In this document: in pieces, positions 1-7,023 of the stretch
Numbering within the stretch: the stretch's first letter is position 1
Layout of the letters: every line of letters starts with the position of its first letter
NCBI GenBank assembly: GCA_017465865.1
Contig: JAFTVF010000013.1
Coordinates: 124,001 to 188,000, forward strand
Reading direction: 5' to 3'
Origin: Clostridia bacterium
Lineage (GTDB): Bacteria; Bacillota; Clostridia; Christensenellales; Borkfalkiaceae
Length of the DNA: 64,000 nt
Made by a program: the position numbers and the translations under genes
The notes under the pieces: model-generated
The model's input: the letters and a program-made list of their open reading frames with translations, nothing else
What the model was told of the DNA's origin: nothing
The model's database searches: none

Positions 1-2
1 TC

Positions 3-716
3 GCGATCAATCCCGCGGCAAAGACCAAACTCAATCAAAGCGGCGACGTAACGCAAAAACCGATACAAACCGCAAGCACGGCACGGGGCTACGAGCTTGT
101 CAATAAAAAGATTTCGCTGAAAATCATGACGTTGAACAACAATCGTCAGAAGATCAACGATTGTCTTGGCAACCCCGTAGAGATCGGCATTGCAGTCATG
201 TGGCGGGTAGTTGACACCGCAAAAGCGGCGTTTAACGTGGATAATTATAAGGAATACCTTTCCTTGCAATGCGACAGCGCGCTGCGGAATATCGTGCGCA
301 TATACCCCTACGACGTTGCGCCCGGGGTAGACACGACGGGCGACGGCGTGGAAGACGACGGAAGTTTGCGCGGTTCGAGCGAAGTGGTTGCTTCGCGTAT
401 CCGCGACGAGATCCAAAAACGGGTAGACGAAGCGGGCATTGAAATTATCGAAGCCCGTATCACCTATCTTGCGTACGCGCCCGAGATCGCCGCGGTCATG
501 CTGCAACGCCAGCAGGCTTCCGCGATCATCGACGCAAGAAAAATGATCGTAGACGGCGCGGTGGGTATGGTTGAAATGGCGCTCGAACGCTTGAACGACA
601 ACGGTCTTGTCCAGCTCGACGAGGAGCGCAAAGCGGCGATGGTGTCTAATTTGTTGGTGGTGCTTTGCGGCAACCACGACGCACAGCCCATCGTCAACGC
701 AGGCAGTCTGTACTGA
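3..716 (+). CDS. SPFH/band-7 domain protein, C-terminal part (5' end outside window)
   Basis: The reading frame is open to the left edge, so the start lies outside the window; about 237 codons are visible. The sequence around [14 protein letters not shown], followed by a helical stretch rich in E, R and A (residues ending [16 protein letters not shown]), is the core of an SPFH (stomatin/prohibitin/flotillin) domain. Such proteins form membrane-associated oligomers that scaffold or protect membrane complexes. The usual N-terminal membrane segment would be in the missing part. The gene is followed 81 bp later by a small DNA-binding protein, probably in the same transcript. Family is well supported; specific function is unknown. 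Confidence 0.85.
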   Translation, partial: AINPAAKTKLNQSGDVTQKPIQTASTARGYELVNKKISLKIMTLNNNRQKINDCLGNPVEIGIAVMWRVVDTAKAAFNVDNYKEYLSLQCDSALRNIVRIYPYDVAPGVDTTGDGVEDDGSLRGSSEVVASRIRDEIQKRVDEAGIEIIEARITYLAYAPEIAAVMLQRQQASAIIDARKMIVDGAVGMVEMALERLNDNGLVQLDEERKAAMVSNLLVVLCGNHDAQPIVNAGSLY

Positions 717-797
717 TAACGGATAAAGAATTTTTTGCGGCGTACGCCGCACTGCGTTTTGGAAAAACGCAGAAAAAACGGAGGCAGGTATAAAACT

Positions 798-1001
798 ATG
801 AACGATAATCAGAAAAAACAAGTCCCCTTGCGTTTATCGCCGAAACTGTATAACGCGATCGCGGCGTGGGCGGAGGACGATTTCCGCTCGGTCAACGGAC
901 AGATCGAATACCTGCTTTCGGAATGCGTACGCCAACGCAAAAAGAACGGGAAATACGTTTCCGACGAGATCGACGTACCGCCTGAGTTGGATATTGAGTA
1001 A
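798..1001 (+). CDS. Arc/MetJ-like ribbon-helix-helix small protein
   Basis: A 67-residue protein beginning [20 protein letters not shown]. The pattern [14 protein letters not shown] then a helix ending in [11 protein letters not shown] is typical of ribbon-helix-helix repressors of the Arc type, where the strand residues contact DNA and the protein works as a dimer. The start at 798 is chosen because the sequence ggaggcagg sits about 10 bases upstream; a longer frame from 735 has no such site. It follows the SPFH gene and is closed by a hairpin terminator, so the two are probably co-transcribed. Its target is unknown. Confidence 0.75.
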   Translation: MNDNQKKQVPLRLSPKLYNAIAAWAEDDFRSVNGQIEYLLSECVRQRKKNGKYVSDEIDVPPELDIE

Positions 1002-1010
1002 ATGGATAAA

Positions 1011-1047
1011 AATCCTTTCCGAAGTATACGGAGAGGATTTTTGTTTT
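1011..1047 (+). terminator. Rho-independent terminator after the RHH gene
   Basis: Ten-base stem AATCCTTTCC / GGAGAGGATT (one G-U pair) with a 9-base loop, running into a T-rich tract. It ends the SPFH-RHH transcript just before the tRNA promoter. Confidence 0.85.
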
Positions 1048-1061
1048 GGACTGAAATTTTA

Positions 1062-1090
1062 TTGACAATTTTCTTTTTGTAGTTTATAAT
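1062..1090 (+). promoter_or_regulatory. Consensus sigma-A promoter of tRNA-Ser
   Basis: TTGACA at 1062-1067 and TATAAT at 1085-1090, separated by exactly 17 bases. The tRNA begins 15 bases after the -10 box. Confidence 0.92.
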
Positions 1091-1104
1091 AATATGGTAA
1101 ATAC

Positions 1105-1193
1105 GCAGGCGTATCGAAGCGGTCATAACGAGGCGGTCTTGAAAACCGTTTGGGTGAAAGCCCACGGGGGTTCGAATCCCTCCGCCTGCGCCA
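1105..1193 (+). tRNA. tRNA-Ser(TGA)
   Basis: An 89-base gene with a 7-bp acceptor stem GCAGGCG/CGCCTGC, discriminator G and encoded CCA at 1191-1193. The anticodon loop CTTGAAA carries anticodon TGA at 1140-1142, which reads UCA serine codons. The long variable arm around TGGGTGAAAGCCCA and the T arm GGGGGTTCGAATCCC fit class II serine tRNAs. A consensus promoter precedes it and a perfect hairpin follows. The last bases of this gene are repeated twice downstream (1356 and 1554). Confidence 0.96.
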
Positions 1194-1194
1194 T

Positions 1195-1231
1195 ACACAA
1201 AAGGACAGACCTCACGTCTGTCCTTTTGTGT
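1195..1231 (+). terminator. Hairpin terminator of tRNA-Ser
   Basis: Sixteen-bp perfect stem (acacaaaaggacagac and its complement) with a CTCAC loop. The right arm contains TTTTGTGT. Confidence 0.8.
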
Positions 1232-1355
1232 ATGGCACAGAACGAGGTTCGCACGGTTCGCCGACTTATCGGGGGTTCGCGCGAGGAGCGAAAAGCGATT
1301 ATGTTGTTTTATCCTCTCGGTGCGCGAGCGACGACGCTTTGGCGAAAGCCAATCT

Positions 1356-1371
1356 CCCTCCGCCTGCGCCA
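1356..1371 (+). repeat. Second copy of the tRNA-Ser 3' end
   Basis: ccctccgcctgcgcca repeats the last 16 bases of the tRNA, including CCA. A 'gaaagcc' a few bases upstream recalls the variable arm. The rest of the tRNA is absent. As with the true tRNA, a strong hairpin follows directly. Confidence 0.8.
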
Positions 1372-1411
1372 AAAACCACAAGAGGACATTTTGTTCCTCT
1401 TGTGGTTTTTT
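1371..1411 (+). terminator. Hairpin after tRNA-3' copy 2
   Basis: Sixteen-bp perfect stem aaaaaccacaagagga with its complement ending in a run of Ts. It is a good intrinsic terminator although no gene precedes it. Confidence 0.75.
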
Positions 1412-1553
1412 ACACCGCTATTCGGAGGGATTCGAGGGTGGGAGCCGTTTTGCGAGAGCAAAACGCTTTGCCACAAAAAAGTCGGATAGCGATAAACTTA
1501 ACGGCAAAGGCGGCAATTGATAATTGCCGAGCGGGGCGCGCTGCTAAAGGCGA
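1412..1553. other. Region without recognisable gene between tRNA-3' copies 2 and 3
   Basis: Several overlapping reading frames run through 1094-1632, but they cross the tRNA, its terminator and the repeated tRNA ends, lack ribosome binding sites and resemble no protein family. A short inverted repeat (gcggcaattg/taattgccg) is present around 1510-1530. I see no gene. Confidence 0.6.
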
Positions 1554-1573
1554 GAATCCCTCCGCCTGCGCCA
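1554..1573 (+). repeat. Third copy of the tRNA-Ser 3' end
   Basis: gaatccctccgcctgcgcca matches the last 20 bases of tRNA-Ser exactly, including the end of the T arm, the acceptor strand and CCA. It is followed by another hairpin with a T tract. Confidence 0.85.
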
Positions 1574-1578
1574 CAGAT

Positions 1579-1613
1579 AAAAAACGGGCATTAGTCCTGT
1601 TTTTTTATTTTTA
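1579..1613 (+). terminator. Hairpin after tRNA-3' copy 3
   Basis: Stem AAAACGGG / CCTGTTTT (with a G-U pair) followed by a long T tract. Confidence 0.65.
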
Positions 1614-1626
1614 TACTGAAAAATTA

Positions 1627-1655
1627 TTGTAAAAAGACTTTTTTTGTGTTATAAT
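1627..1655 (+). promoter_or_regulatory. Sigma-A promoter upstream of the PH-domain gene
   Basis: TTGTAA at 1627-1632 and TATAAT at 1650-1655 with a 17-base spacer. The nearest gene with a ribosome binding site starts at 1917, leaving an untranslated leader of about 255 bases in which I recognise no known regulatory RNA. Confidence 0.65.
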
Positions 1656-1916
1656 AAACTTGCCAAACAAACTAAATATACAGTCAATGGGTTTATTTTC
1701 TTTTTTAAGGATAATTACGCCCTTTTTCGCTCATACTTTTACTGCGATGAATTTGATAAAATGCAAATTCCGTGCAGTAAGAGTATTGTAATATGCCCAT
1801 CTGTATATGGTTTGTTTGGCGACGACTGGAATTTGCGTTTTTGTGCGCTGATTTCGGTCGGCGCACTTTTTTTAGGAGCAAAGCGCGCGTTAAATTTATA
1901 TCATTTAGGAGGTCTT

Positions 1917-2309
1917 ATGCAACCCAAGTATACTGCAAGGAAGAGTGCAATCGGCTCGTTATCCTTTTGGCTGATTGTATCGTGTATCTTAATCATACCT
2001 ATTTTTATCGTTATTTTCAAAATTATTGCGGCAAAAAATTATATAATAGAATTTTATGACGATAAAATCATCACGCGTAGCGGTGTCATTAACAAAAATA
2101 AAAAACAAAGTATTTTTATGGGCGTTACCGCAACCAACGTAGAACAAACACTTTTTGGACGACTGTTCAATTACGGAAACGTAAACGTCGATTGCGTAGG
2201 CAAATGGGATATTGATACAACGAATATAAAAAATCCCGAAGCGTTAGAACGCTATTTGCAAACGAAGATCGTTAAAACTTCGACGACAAATCAATTCGTT
2301 CATCTTTAA
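1917..2309 (+). CDS. Small membrane protein with bacterial PH (DUF304-like) domain
   Basis: A 130-residue protein beginning MQPKYTARKSAIGS. One strong hydrophobic segment (about residues 13-35, WLIVSCILIIPIFIVIF) is followed by a soluble domain with the pattern of bacterial PH domains: a strand ending IIEFYDDKIITRSGVI, then the region FMGVTATNVEQTLFGRLFNYGNV, which resembles the loop where such proteins describe how the domain is built. The start at 1917 is set by TAGGAGG 5 bases upstream; the frame extends further up without a ribosome site. It is monocistronic, followed by a hairpin terminator. Function is unknown; such proteins are membrane-associated and often linked to stress. Confidence 0.7.
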   Translation: MQPKYTARKSAIGSLSFWLIVSCILIIPIFIVIFKIIAAKNYIIEFYDDKIITRSGVINKNKKQSIFMGVTATNVEQTLFGRLFNYGNVNVDCVGKWDIDTTNIKNPEALERYLQTKIVKTSTTNQFVHL

Positions 2310-2315
2310 TCATTA

Positions 2316-2348
2316 GGCTGGACAGCTCCTAGTCCAGCCTTGTTTTTT
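2316..2348 (+). terminator. Terminator of the PH-domain gene
   Basis: Eight-bp stem GGCTGGAC/GTCCAGCC with an 8-base loop, followed by TTGTTTTTT. Confidence 0.88.
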
Positions 2349-2379
2349 GGGCGTTCACTTTTCTTCCTTTGAAAACGCA

Positions 2380-2408
2380 TTGACAAAACCGAAAAAAGAT
2401 GCTATAAT
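2380..2408 (+). promoter_or_regulatory. Consensus sigma-A promoter of the PLP decarboxylase gene
   Basis: TTGACA (2380-2385), 17-base spacer, TATAAT (2403-2408). Its position excludes upstream start codons and supports the GTG start at 2440. Confidence 0.92.
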
Positions 2409-2439
2409 CAAAACGAATTTACCAAAGCGAGGAAGAAGC

Positions 2440-3606
2440 GTGCACAAACTGTTTTCACATCTGCCAAAAGAACTCACCGATACCTTTGCAAAAACGGAAA
2501 TCTCCGTCGAAGCGTCGGAATTCTATTCGCAAAACCGCGAAAAGGCACGGTATATGTTCGGGTACCCGTCCTATAACTATCCCCTTTCTCCGCTCACGCA
2601 ATACCTTTTGTTAGAGCATTACACCTCGCCCTTTTCCAACAACTGCGGGGATATCGAGGAGCGCGGGAACTACGCCATAGACACCAAAGCCGTGGAAAAA
2701 CGCATCGTCGGGCTGTATGCCGAGAAATTCGGTATGGGTGAAAATTTCTGGGGATATATCACGAGCGGCGGCTCGGAAAGCAATTCCTGCGGAATTACCA
2801 ACGCGTTTTTGAAAAACCCGCACGCGATCCTCTATTATTCCGCCGCGGCGCATTATTCCGTGGAAAAATACGCAAGGTACTATCCGCGCGTGGAAATCCC
2901 TACCCTTGAAAACGATATCCTCGACCTGAACGCGCTGTTTGCCGAGATCCTCAAAAATTACGAAGCGACGGGCGCGGGCGCAAACCTCGTTCTCACCCAC
3001 GGCACGACGAAATGCGGGGCTTGCGACGATATAGACGGGATCGTGAAGTTTTTGAAAAACCGTAATATCCCCTATTTTATTCACGTGGACGCGGCGTTGT
3101 TCGGCGGCATCCCCAACAACCAAACGAACGCGCCCGTATTGACGGACTGCAAGGCGCGCGGTATCCATTCCGTGTGCGTGAGCTTGCATAAATACGTCGG
3201 CTTTCCCGACGTGCACTCGGTATTCGTAGCCGTGGAAAAGCCCGACGGGCAAGAGATCGCGTATATCGGTCAGCACGATACCACGGTGTCAGGCTCGCGC
3301 TCGTTCCCTGCCTTTGCGCTGTATAATCATATCCGCGAACAGCTTAATGAACCGCAAACGGATTTGTATTCGAGAAATATCGAATATTTCGAAACCGCGC
3401 TGGTAAAAAACGGCGTTTGGTATTACAAAGCGCCTCGATCGAATATTTTTGTTATCGGCTGTCCAAGTCCCGAAATCTGTAAAAAATACCAGCTTTCCAC
3501 TTTCGACGAGGACGAACGCGGCATCCCCCAACGCGCGCACGCGATCATCTTCCCCAGCCATAGGCAAAAGGAAATGGACGAGCTGATTTCCGACTTAAAA
3601 CAGTAA
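2440..3606 (+). CDS. Group II PLP-dependent decarboxylase (histidine decarboxylase-like)
   Basis: A 388-residue cytoplasmic enzyme, the usual length of bacterial pyridoxal-dependent histidine decarboxylases. The motif ITSGGSESNSCGI (about residues 107-119) is the phosphate-binding turn, HVDAALFGG holds the aspartate that contacts the pyridine nitrogen, and SLHKYVGFPD carries the Schiff-base lysine. The likely reaction is removal of CO2 from an amino acid to give an amine; histidine is the best guess from overall resemblance. GTG at 2440 is chosen because GAGGAAG lies just upstream and the promoter ends at 2408. It stands alone with its own terminator: no amine antiporter lies beside it, unlike acid-resistance operons. 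Another amino acid substrate is possible. Confidence 0.8.
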   Translation: MHKLFSHLPKELTDTFAKTEISVEASEFYSQNREKARYMFGYPSYNYPLSPLTQYLLLEHYTSPFSNNCGDIEERGNYAIDTKAVEKRIVGLYAEKFGMGENFWGYITSGGSESNSCGITNAFLKNPHAILYYSAAAHYSVEKYARYYPRVEIPTLENDILDLNALFAEILKNYEATGAGANLVLTHGTTKCGACDDIDGIVKFLKNRNIPYFIHVDAALFGGIPNNQTNAPVLTDCKARGIHSVCVSLHKYVGFPDVHSVFVAVEKPDGQEIAYIGQHDTTVSGSRSFPAFALYNHIREQLNEPQTDLYSRNIEYFETALVKNGVWYYKAPRSNIFVIGCPSPEICKKYQLSTFDEDERGIPQRAHAIIFPSHRQKEMDELISDLKQ

Positions 3607-3610
3607 ATAT

Positions 3611-3638
3611 CCCCCACTAAAGTGGGGGCTTTATTTTG
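3611..3638 (+). terminator. Terminator of the decarboxylase gene
   Basis: Seven-bp GC stem CCCCCAC/GTGGGGG with a TAAA loop, followed by CTTTATTTT. It lies at the edge of the IS200-type element. Confidence 0.85.
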
Positions 3639-3717
3639 CGCACTAAAGTGCGTGGCTACTGGCGCAGGCGTCCCAACGCCATCTTAACTCGCCTACCGCA
3701 CACAAGCAAGCGGTAAT

Positions 3718-4212
3718 TTATTTTTTCTTATTCCGATTTGATTCCAACCATTTTTTGAATGGGTCGTAATATTCCACCATACTTATTTGGTTGGAGATCA
3801 AATCTTCGGTTTCTTGGTGTTGGATATACTTCTGTACCGCTTGCTTGTTCACACCTACGGTGCTTACATAATATCCGCGACTCCAAAAATGCCTATTCCC
3901 TACTTTGTATTTCATGTGAGCATACCGCTCAAAGATTATCATTGTGCTTTTACCTTTAAGATATCCCATAAATGAGGATACTCTCTCGTTCGGCGGTATG
4001 CTCACCAACATATGTATGTGGTCGGGCATTGCGTGCGCTTCTATGATTTCCACTTCTTTTCGTTGACAAAGCTCTCTCAATATTTTTCCTATATCCTCAC
4101 GCAATGCCCCATAAATTATTTTTCTATGATATTTTGGTGTGAATACAATATGATATTGACATTTCCATGTCGTATGTGCTAAACTGTATGTGTCGTTATT
4201 TTGGTTTTTCAA
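3718..4212 (-). CDS. tnpA: IS200/IS605-family TnpA transposase (Y1 HUH)
   Basis: A 164-residue Y1 transposase. It has the HUH metal-binding motif in MPDHIHMLVSIPP (residues 62-74) and the catalytic tyrosine region in FWSRGYYVSTVG (about residues 109-120). The enzyme works as a dimer, cutting single-stranded DNA at hairpins and joining itself to the 5' end. The start is a TTG at 4212, preceded by AGGAGG at a 9-base distance. No TnpB partner is present, as expected for the IS200 subgroup. The mRNA leader can pair with the first codons through a 17-bp inverted repeat, which would hide the ribosome site. The frame is intact, so the element may be active. Confidence 0.92.
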   Translation of the reverse strand: MKNQNNDTYSLAHTTWKCQYHIVFTPKYHRKIIYGALREDIGKILRELCQRKEVEIIEAHAMPDHIHMLVSIPPNERVSSFMGYLKGKSTMIIFERYAHMKYKVGNRHFWSRGYYVSTVGVNKQAVQKYIQHQETEDLISNQISMVEYYDPFKKWLESNRNKKK

Positions 4213-4275
4213 TTTTAACGTCCTCCTTTGTGCTTACTTGTGTACGGTTGCGAGCCTTACATACAGTTTAGCACA
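4175..4275 (-). promoter_or_regulatory. Long-range inverted repeat enclosing the tnpA start
   Basis: The 17-mer tgtgctaaactgtatgt (4175-4191) is exactly complementary to acatacagtttagcaca (4259-4275). The AGGAGG and TTG start of tnpA lie between the arms, so the mRNA can fold with its translation start in a closed loop. In Salmonella IS200 a comparable leader structure lowers transposase synthesis; that the same happens here is inferred. Confidence 0.7.
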
Positions 4276-4391
4276 GAGGAGCTTTTTTGTATAGCAAATG
4301 GTTGGCTTGAAGCTAAAGCTATTTGCCACCAGCACAGCTGGTGGTTCTTGACAACCGCGCATTTCCACGCGCGGTTGTTGCTGTATAATAG

Positions 4392-4425
4392 AAAAAACAG
4401 ACGGCGCACCGTCTGTTTTTTATTT
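4392..4425. terminator. Bidirectional terminator between IS200 element and uxaB
   Basis: Thirteen-bp stem aaaaaacagacgg/ccgtctgtttttt with a short loop. It gives a T tract on both strands and lies just beyond the stop of uxaB. Confidence 0.88.
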
Positions 4426-4436
4426 CGTTTTTACGC

Positions 4437-5810
4437 TTAGATAAGCACTTTGCCTTTCTTGATCTCTTCCACGTACGAGGATACAAGATCGTAGAAGCCT
4501 GCGTACTGCGTGAGGTCCTCACCCCAGATCTTCTTATCCGCCATAAAGCCGCCGACGGGCTTTTTCGCCGCGAAATATTCAAGGTAAGGCAGATCGTCCT
4601 GCAAGCGGACTTCTCTGTTTGCAAGCTGTACCGTATACTGATCGCCCTTTTTCTCTACCTTGGAATACAACGCCATAAGGTATGCAAAGCCGATCGTCAA
4701 ATACTGAGGGACTTTCCCGTATTTCGCGTAATAATCCTTGAAGCTGGGCAATACGCGCGCTCTCCATTTGGAAATGCTGTTGAGCGAAATGCTGATAAGC
4801 TGATGATTGAGATACGGGTTCATAAACCGTTCTTTTACGCTGTCCGCAAACGCCGTCGTCGCCGCGATATCGTCGGAAACGAAAGGAATGATCTCTTCTT
4901 TGAGCGCGTTGTCTACAAACGCCGAAAGCTTTTTATCGTTCATGCAATCGTATACCGTTTCCGCACCGAGCATAAGCCCTGCGGGTACGAGGTTGGTATG
5001 GCTGCCGTTGAGCACGCGTACCTTTCTCTTTTTGTAATACCCGATATTGTCCGTGAGCACGACCTCGATATTATGTACGCCTTCTTTCACGTACTTCGCG
5101 ATGTCGCCTTTCTTTTCCACAGCCCAAAGCCCGAACGGCTCGCCGATGGAAACCAGCTCGTCCTTTTTACCGATAAGCTCTTCCAAATGCGCTTTGGTCT
5201 GTTCGTCGCGGGGATAGCCCGATACGATACGGTCTACCAGCGTGTTGCAATAGAAGTTCTTTTCGTCGTTCCATTTCTTGAACGCTTCGGGCAAATTCCA
5301 AAGCTCGATATACTGATCCACGCACTTTTTCAGCTCGTTCGCGTTGTTGTCGATCAGCTCCACGGGCATAAGGTATACGCCGTCAAGCCCCGCTTCGTAT
5401 CTGGTATACAGGAATTTCGTGAGTTTCGCGGGATAGGTGATCGTTTCAAAACCGTCGAATTTATCCTCGCCGTTATAGCAGATCCCCGCTTCCGTCGTGT
5501 TGGAAACGATGATCTTCAATTCTTCGTCTTTTGCAAGCGCATAATACTTTTCAGGGCATGCAAACGGATCGATGACCGCCGACAATACGTTGATCGCCTT
5601 TACGTTCTCCACCGCTTCGCCCTTTTCCACACCGCGCAGAACGATATGATATTTGTTGTTCTGCTTTTCAAACCGTTCCAACGTGCCGAACGTGATCGGC
5701 TTTACGATATTCACTTCGTATTCGCCGCCCTCGTCGCAGAGCGTGTCGAAATACGCGTCTACGAACGTACGCAAAAAGTTGCCTTCGCCGTACTGTAATA
5801 CTTTAACCAT
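4437..5810 (-). CDS. uxaB: Tagaturonate reductase (altronate oxidoreductase)
   Basis: A 457-residue enzyme of the mannitol/altronate dehydrogenase family. It is expected to reduce tagaturonate to altronate with NADH in galacturonate breakdown. The N-terminal QYGEGNFLRTF (residues 5-15) is the altered dinucleotide-binding motif of this family, and the block KRKVRVLNGSHTNLVPAG is the conserved active-site region with catalytic lysine and histidine. Length is normal. The ATG at 5810 has AGGAGAAAAGA just upstream. It is transcribed alone from a near-consensus promoter; uxaA and uxaC are not in the window, so the other steps must be encoded elsewhere. Fructuronate reductase (UxuB) is a related alternative. 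Confidence 0.85.
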   Translation of the reverse strand: MVKVLQYGEGNFLRTFVDAYFDTLCDEGGEYEVNIVKPITFGTLERFEKQNNKYHIVLRGVEKGEAVENVKAINVLSAVIDPFACPEKYYALAKDEELKIIVSNTTEAGICYNGEDKFDGFETITYPAKLTKFLYTRYEAGLDGVYLMPVELIDNNANELKKCVDQYIELWNLPEAFKKWNDEKNFYCNTLVDRIVSGYPRDEQTKAHLEELIGKKDELVSIGEPFGLWAVEKKGDIAKYVKEGVHNIEVVLTDNIGYYKKRKVRVLNGSHTNLVPAGLMLGAETVYDCMNDKKLSAFVDNALKEEIIPFVSDDIAATTAFADSVKERFMNPYLNHQLISISLNSISKWRARVLPSFKDYYAKYGKVPQYLTIGFAYLMALYSKVEKKGDQYTVQLANREVRLQDDLPYLEYFAAKKPVGGFMADKKIWGEDLTQYAGFYDLVSSYVEEIKKGKVLI

Positions 5811-5891
5811 TCTTTTCTCCTCTTTGCCCACTAATAGGCAGATATTTTTTTCAAAAACCCGACGTTTTCCCGCCCGCGACTCTTCCCTCTA

Positions 5892-5920
5892 ATCATACCC
5901 CATTTTTTGTTTTTTGTCAA
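5892..5920 (-). promoter_or_regulatory. Promoter of uxaB
   Basis: Read on the minus strand: TTGACA (5920-5915), 17 bases, TATGAT (5897-5892). The leader to the ATG is about 75 bases. Confidence 0.85.
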
Positions 5921-5968
5921 CTTTTTCAAGAAACATTCACGAAAATATAGTCTTTTTCTGTAAATTAT

Positions 5969-5980
5969 GCTATAATGTAT
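5969..5980 (+). promoter_or_regulatory. Extended -10 promoter of the QueG-like gene
   Basis: TGCTATAAT without a recognisable -35 box, about 30 bases before the ATG. It diverges from the uxaB promoter. Confidence 0.6.
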
Positions 5981-6008
5981 ACGATTTAGATAAATTCAGG
6001 TGTCTTTT

Positions 6009-6689
6009 ATGCAAAATATTCCCGATCTCCAAAACCTCCTCACCGCCTGCGCCAAAGACTGGGGCGCAGACCTTATCGGCTTTTGCGATCTCCACGGCGA
6101 AGCTCCCGACCTGCCCGAGCTACCTTACGGCGTTTCCCTCGCCGTCAAACTCTCGGACGCGGTGCTTAAAACGATTGACGGCACGCCGTCGTACGTGTAC
6201 TTTCAGCACTACCGCACCGCCAACGCTCTGCTGGATAGTATCGCGTTCCGCCTCGCAAGAAAGATCGAGGAGCTTGGCTATTCCGCGTTGCCGATCGCCG
6301 CTAGCCAGAGTTTAGGCAAAAACAACCCCTATCGCGGAATATTGCCGCACAAGACCGCGGCGGTAAAATCGGGGCTGGGCTTCGTAGGCAAAAGCGGTCT
6401 GTTTTTATCTAAAAACTACGGCAGCAAGGTCCGTCTTGCCACCGTTTTGACAGACCTGCCCGTGCAAGCGGAATTGCCTATAATCGAAAACGGTTGCGGG
6501 GCTTGCGAGCGCTGTAAAAAAGCCTGTCCCGCGGGCGCGATCTTCGGAGAACTGCCCAAAGCCAACGGCGAACGCAATTTCGACCCCGAAAAATGCTCGC
6601 GGTATATGAAAGAGCATTTTCAGGATATCGGCAGAGGGAGCGTGTGCGGGGTTTGTATCAAAGTCTGCCCGAAAAATAAATTACAATAA
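6009..6689 (+). CDS. QueG-like double [4Fe-4S] cluster protein
   Basis: A 226-residue protein related to epoxyqueuosine reductase but shorter than the usual ~300-380 residues. The C-terminal third carries two four-cysteine sets: CGACERCKKACPAGA, and a second set combining the later CSRYM cysteine with CGVCIKVCPK. The N-terminal part has the short family block LPHKTAAVKSGLGFVGKSGL, which contacts the cofactor or substrate in QueG. True QueG binds cobalamin and makes queuosine in tRNA; because of its length this may instead be one of the clostridial paralogues of unknown role. The start at 6009 was preferred to GTG at 6000 because the promoter is close and the ATG is better placed. Ribosome site is weak. 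Not in an operon. Confidence 0.75.
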   Translation: MQNIPDLQNLLTACAKDWGADLIGFCDLHGEAPDLPELPYGVSLAVKLSDAVLKTIDGTPSYVYFQHYRTANALLDSIAFRLARKIEELGYSALPIAASQSLGKNNPYRGILPHKTAAVKSGLGFVGKSGLFLSKNYGSKVRLATVLTDLPVQAELPIIENGCGACERCKKACPAGAIFGELPKANGERNFDPEKCSRYMKEHFQDIGRGSVCGVCIKVCPKNKLQ

Positions 6690-6701
6690 CCATTTACGAG
6701 A

Positions 6702-6742
6702 AAAGCATTGCGGATGAATAATCCGCAGTGCTTTGTCTTTTG
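6702..6742. terminator. Terminator between the QueG-like gene and hairpin array A
   Basis: Fourteen-bp stem aaagcattgcggat/atccgcagtgcttt (one mismatch-like wobble), followed by TGTCTTTTG on plus and TTTTCTCG on minus. It can serve both the plus-strand gene and the minus-strand ABC transcript after it crosses array A. Confidence 0.8.
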
Positions 6743-6754
6743 GAGATTATAGAA

Positions 6755-7015
6755 GTGAATTGTGTTTGCCTACGGCAAACGCGATATACTGCGTGCGATA
6801 TAACTGCGTTGCGATATACTCGCTGTCGCTCGTGCGATATGCTTAGCGTTGCTAAGCGTTGTGGCTGTTATTTACAATTATTATTGTATAAATCTTACCG
6901 CTACGTTTTGGCGTACTTATACGACAAAACATATCGCGCCCGTTAGGGCATATCGCTTGCCACAGGCAAATATCGTGCCAAAGGCATATCGCGCCGTTAG
7001 GCTTTTCACTGGCGA
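6755..7015. repeat. Hairpin array A (gcgatat / atatcgc type)
   Basis: One gtgaattg linker (6755), then the palindrome GTTTGCctacGGCAAAC, then short palindromes separated by the linker gcgatat at about 6781, 6795, 6811 and 6834. The core at 6870-6895 is itself palindromic (ttacaattattattgtataa). To its right the inverted linker atatcgc recurs at about 6931, 6950, 6969 and 6986, separating GCCCgttaGGGC, TTGCCacaGGCAA, GCCaaaGGC and GCCgttaGGC. The array fills the gap between the stop codon of the ABC transporter (7024) and the terminator at 6702. No gene is present; frames here are chance. Closest relative in the window is array F. Confidence 0.85.
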
Positions 7016-7023
7016 TAGCCTAC

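Larger units (their letters stand above)
3640..4345 (-). mobile_element. IS200-type insertion sequence, apparently complete
   Basis: About 700 bp, the normal size of IS200 elements, with a single transposase gene read on the minus strand. Subterminal hairpins lie at both sides: CGCAC-TAAA-GTGCG near 3639-3652 at the transposase 3' side and CCACCAG-CACAG-CTGGTGG near 4326-4345 at the 5' side. Elements of this group have no terminal inverted repeats, make no target duplication and move as single strands cut at hairpins, so exact ends cannot be read from one copy; the limits given are estimates. A 17-bp inverted repeat (4175-4191 and 4259-4275) surrounds the transposase start. Confidence 0.8.

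Noticed and set aside
809-1381. 190-codon minus-strand frame across 809-1381
   Set aside because: It crosses the RHH gene, its terminator, tRNA-Ser and the tRNA terminator, has no ribosome site, and its sequence resembles no protein.
1094-1632. Overlapping plus-strand frames through the tRNA and tail repeats
   Set aside because: They read through a tRNA and three terminators, contain the repeated tRNA ends and have no family resemblance.
4349-4388. Promoter TTGACA/TATAAT downstream of the IS200 element
   Set aside because: The two boxes are about 30 bases apart with a GC-rich palindrome between them, far from the functional 16-18 bases.
4803-5798. 331-codon plus-strand frame opposite uxaB
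   Set aside because: It lies entirely antisense to a well-supported enzyme gene with a promoter; its composition is that of a reverse-frame shadow.
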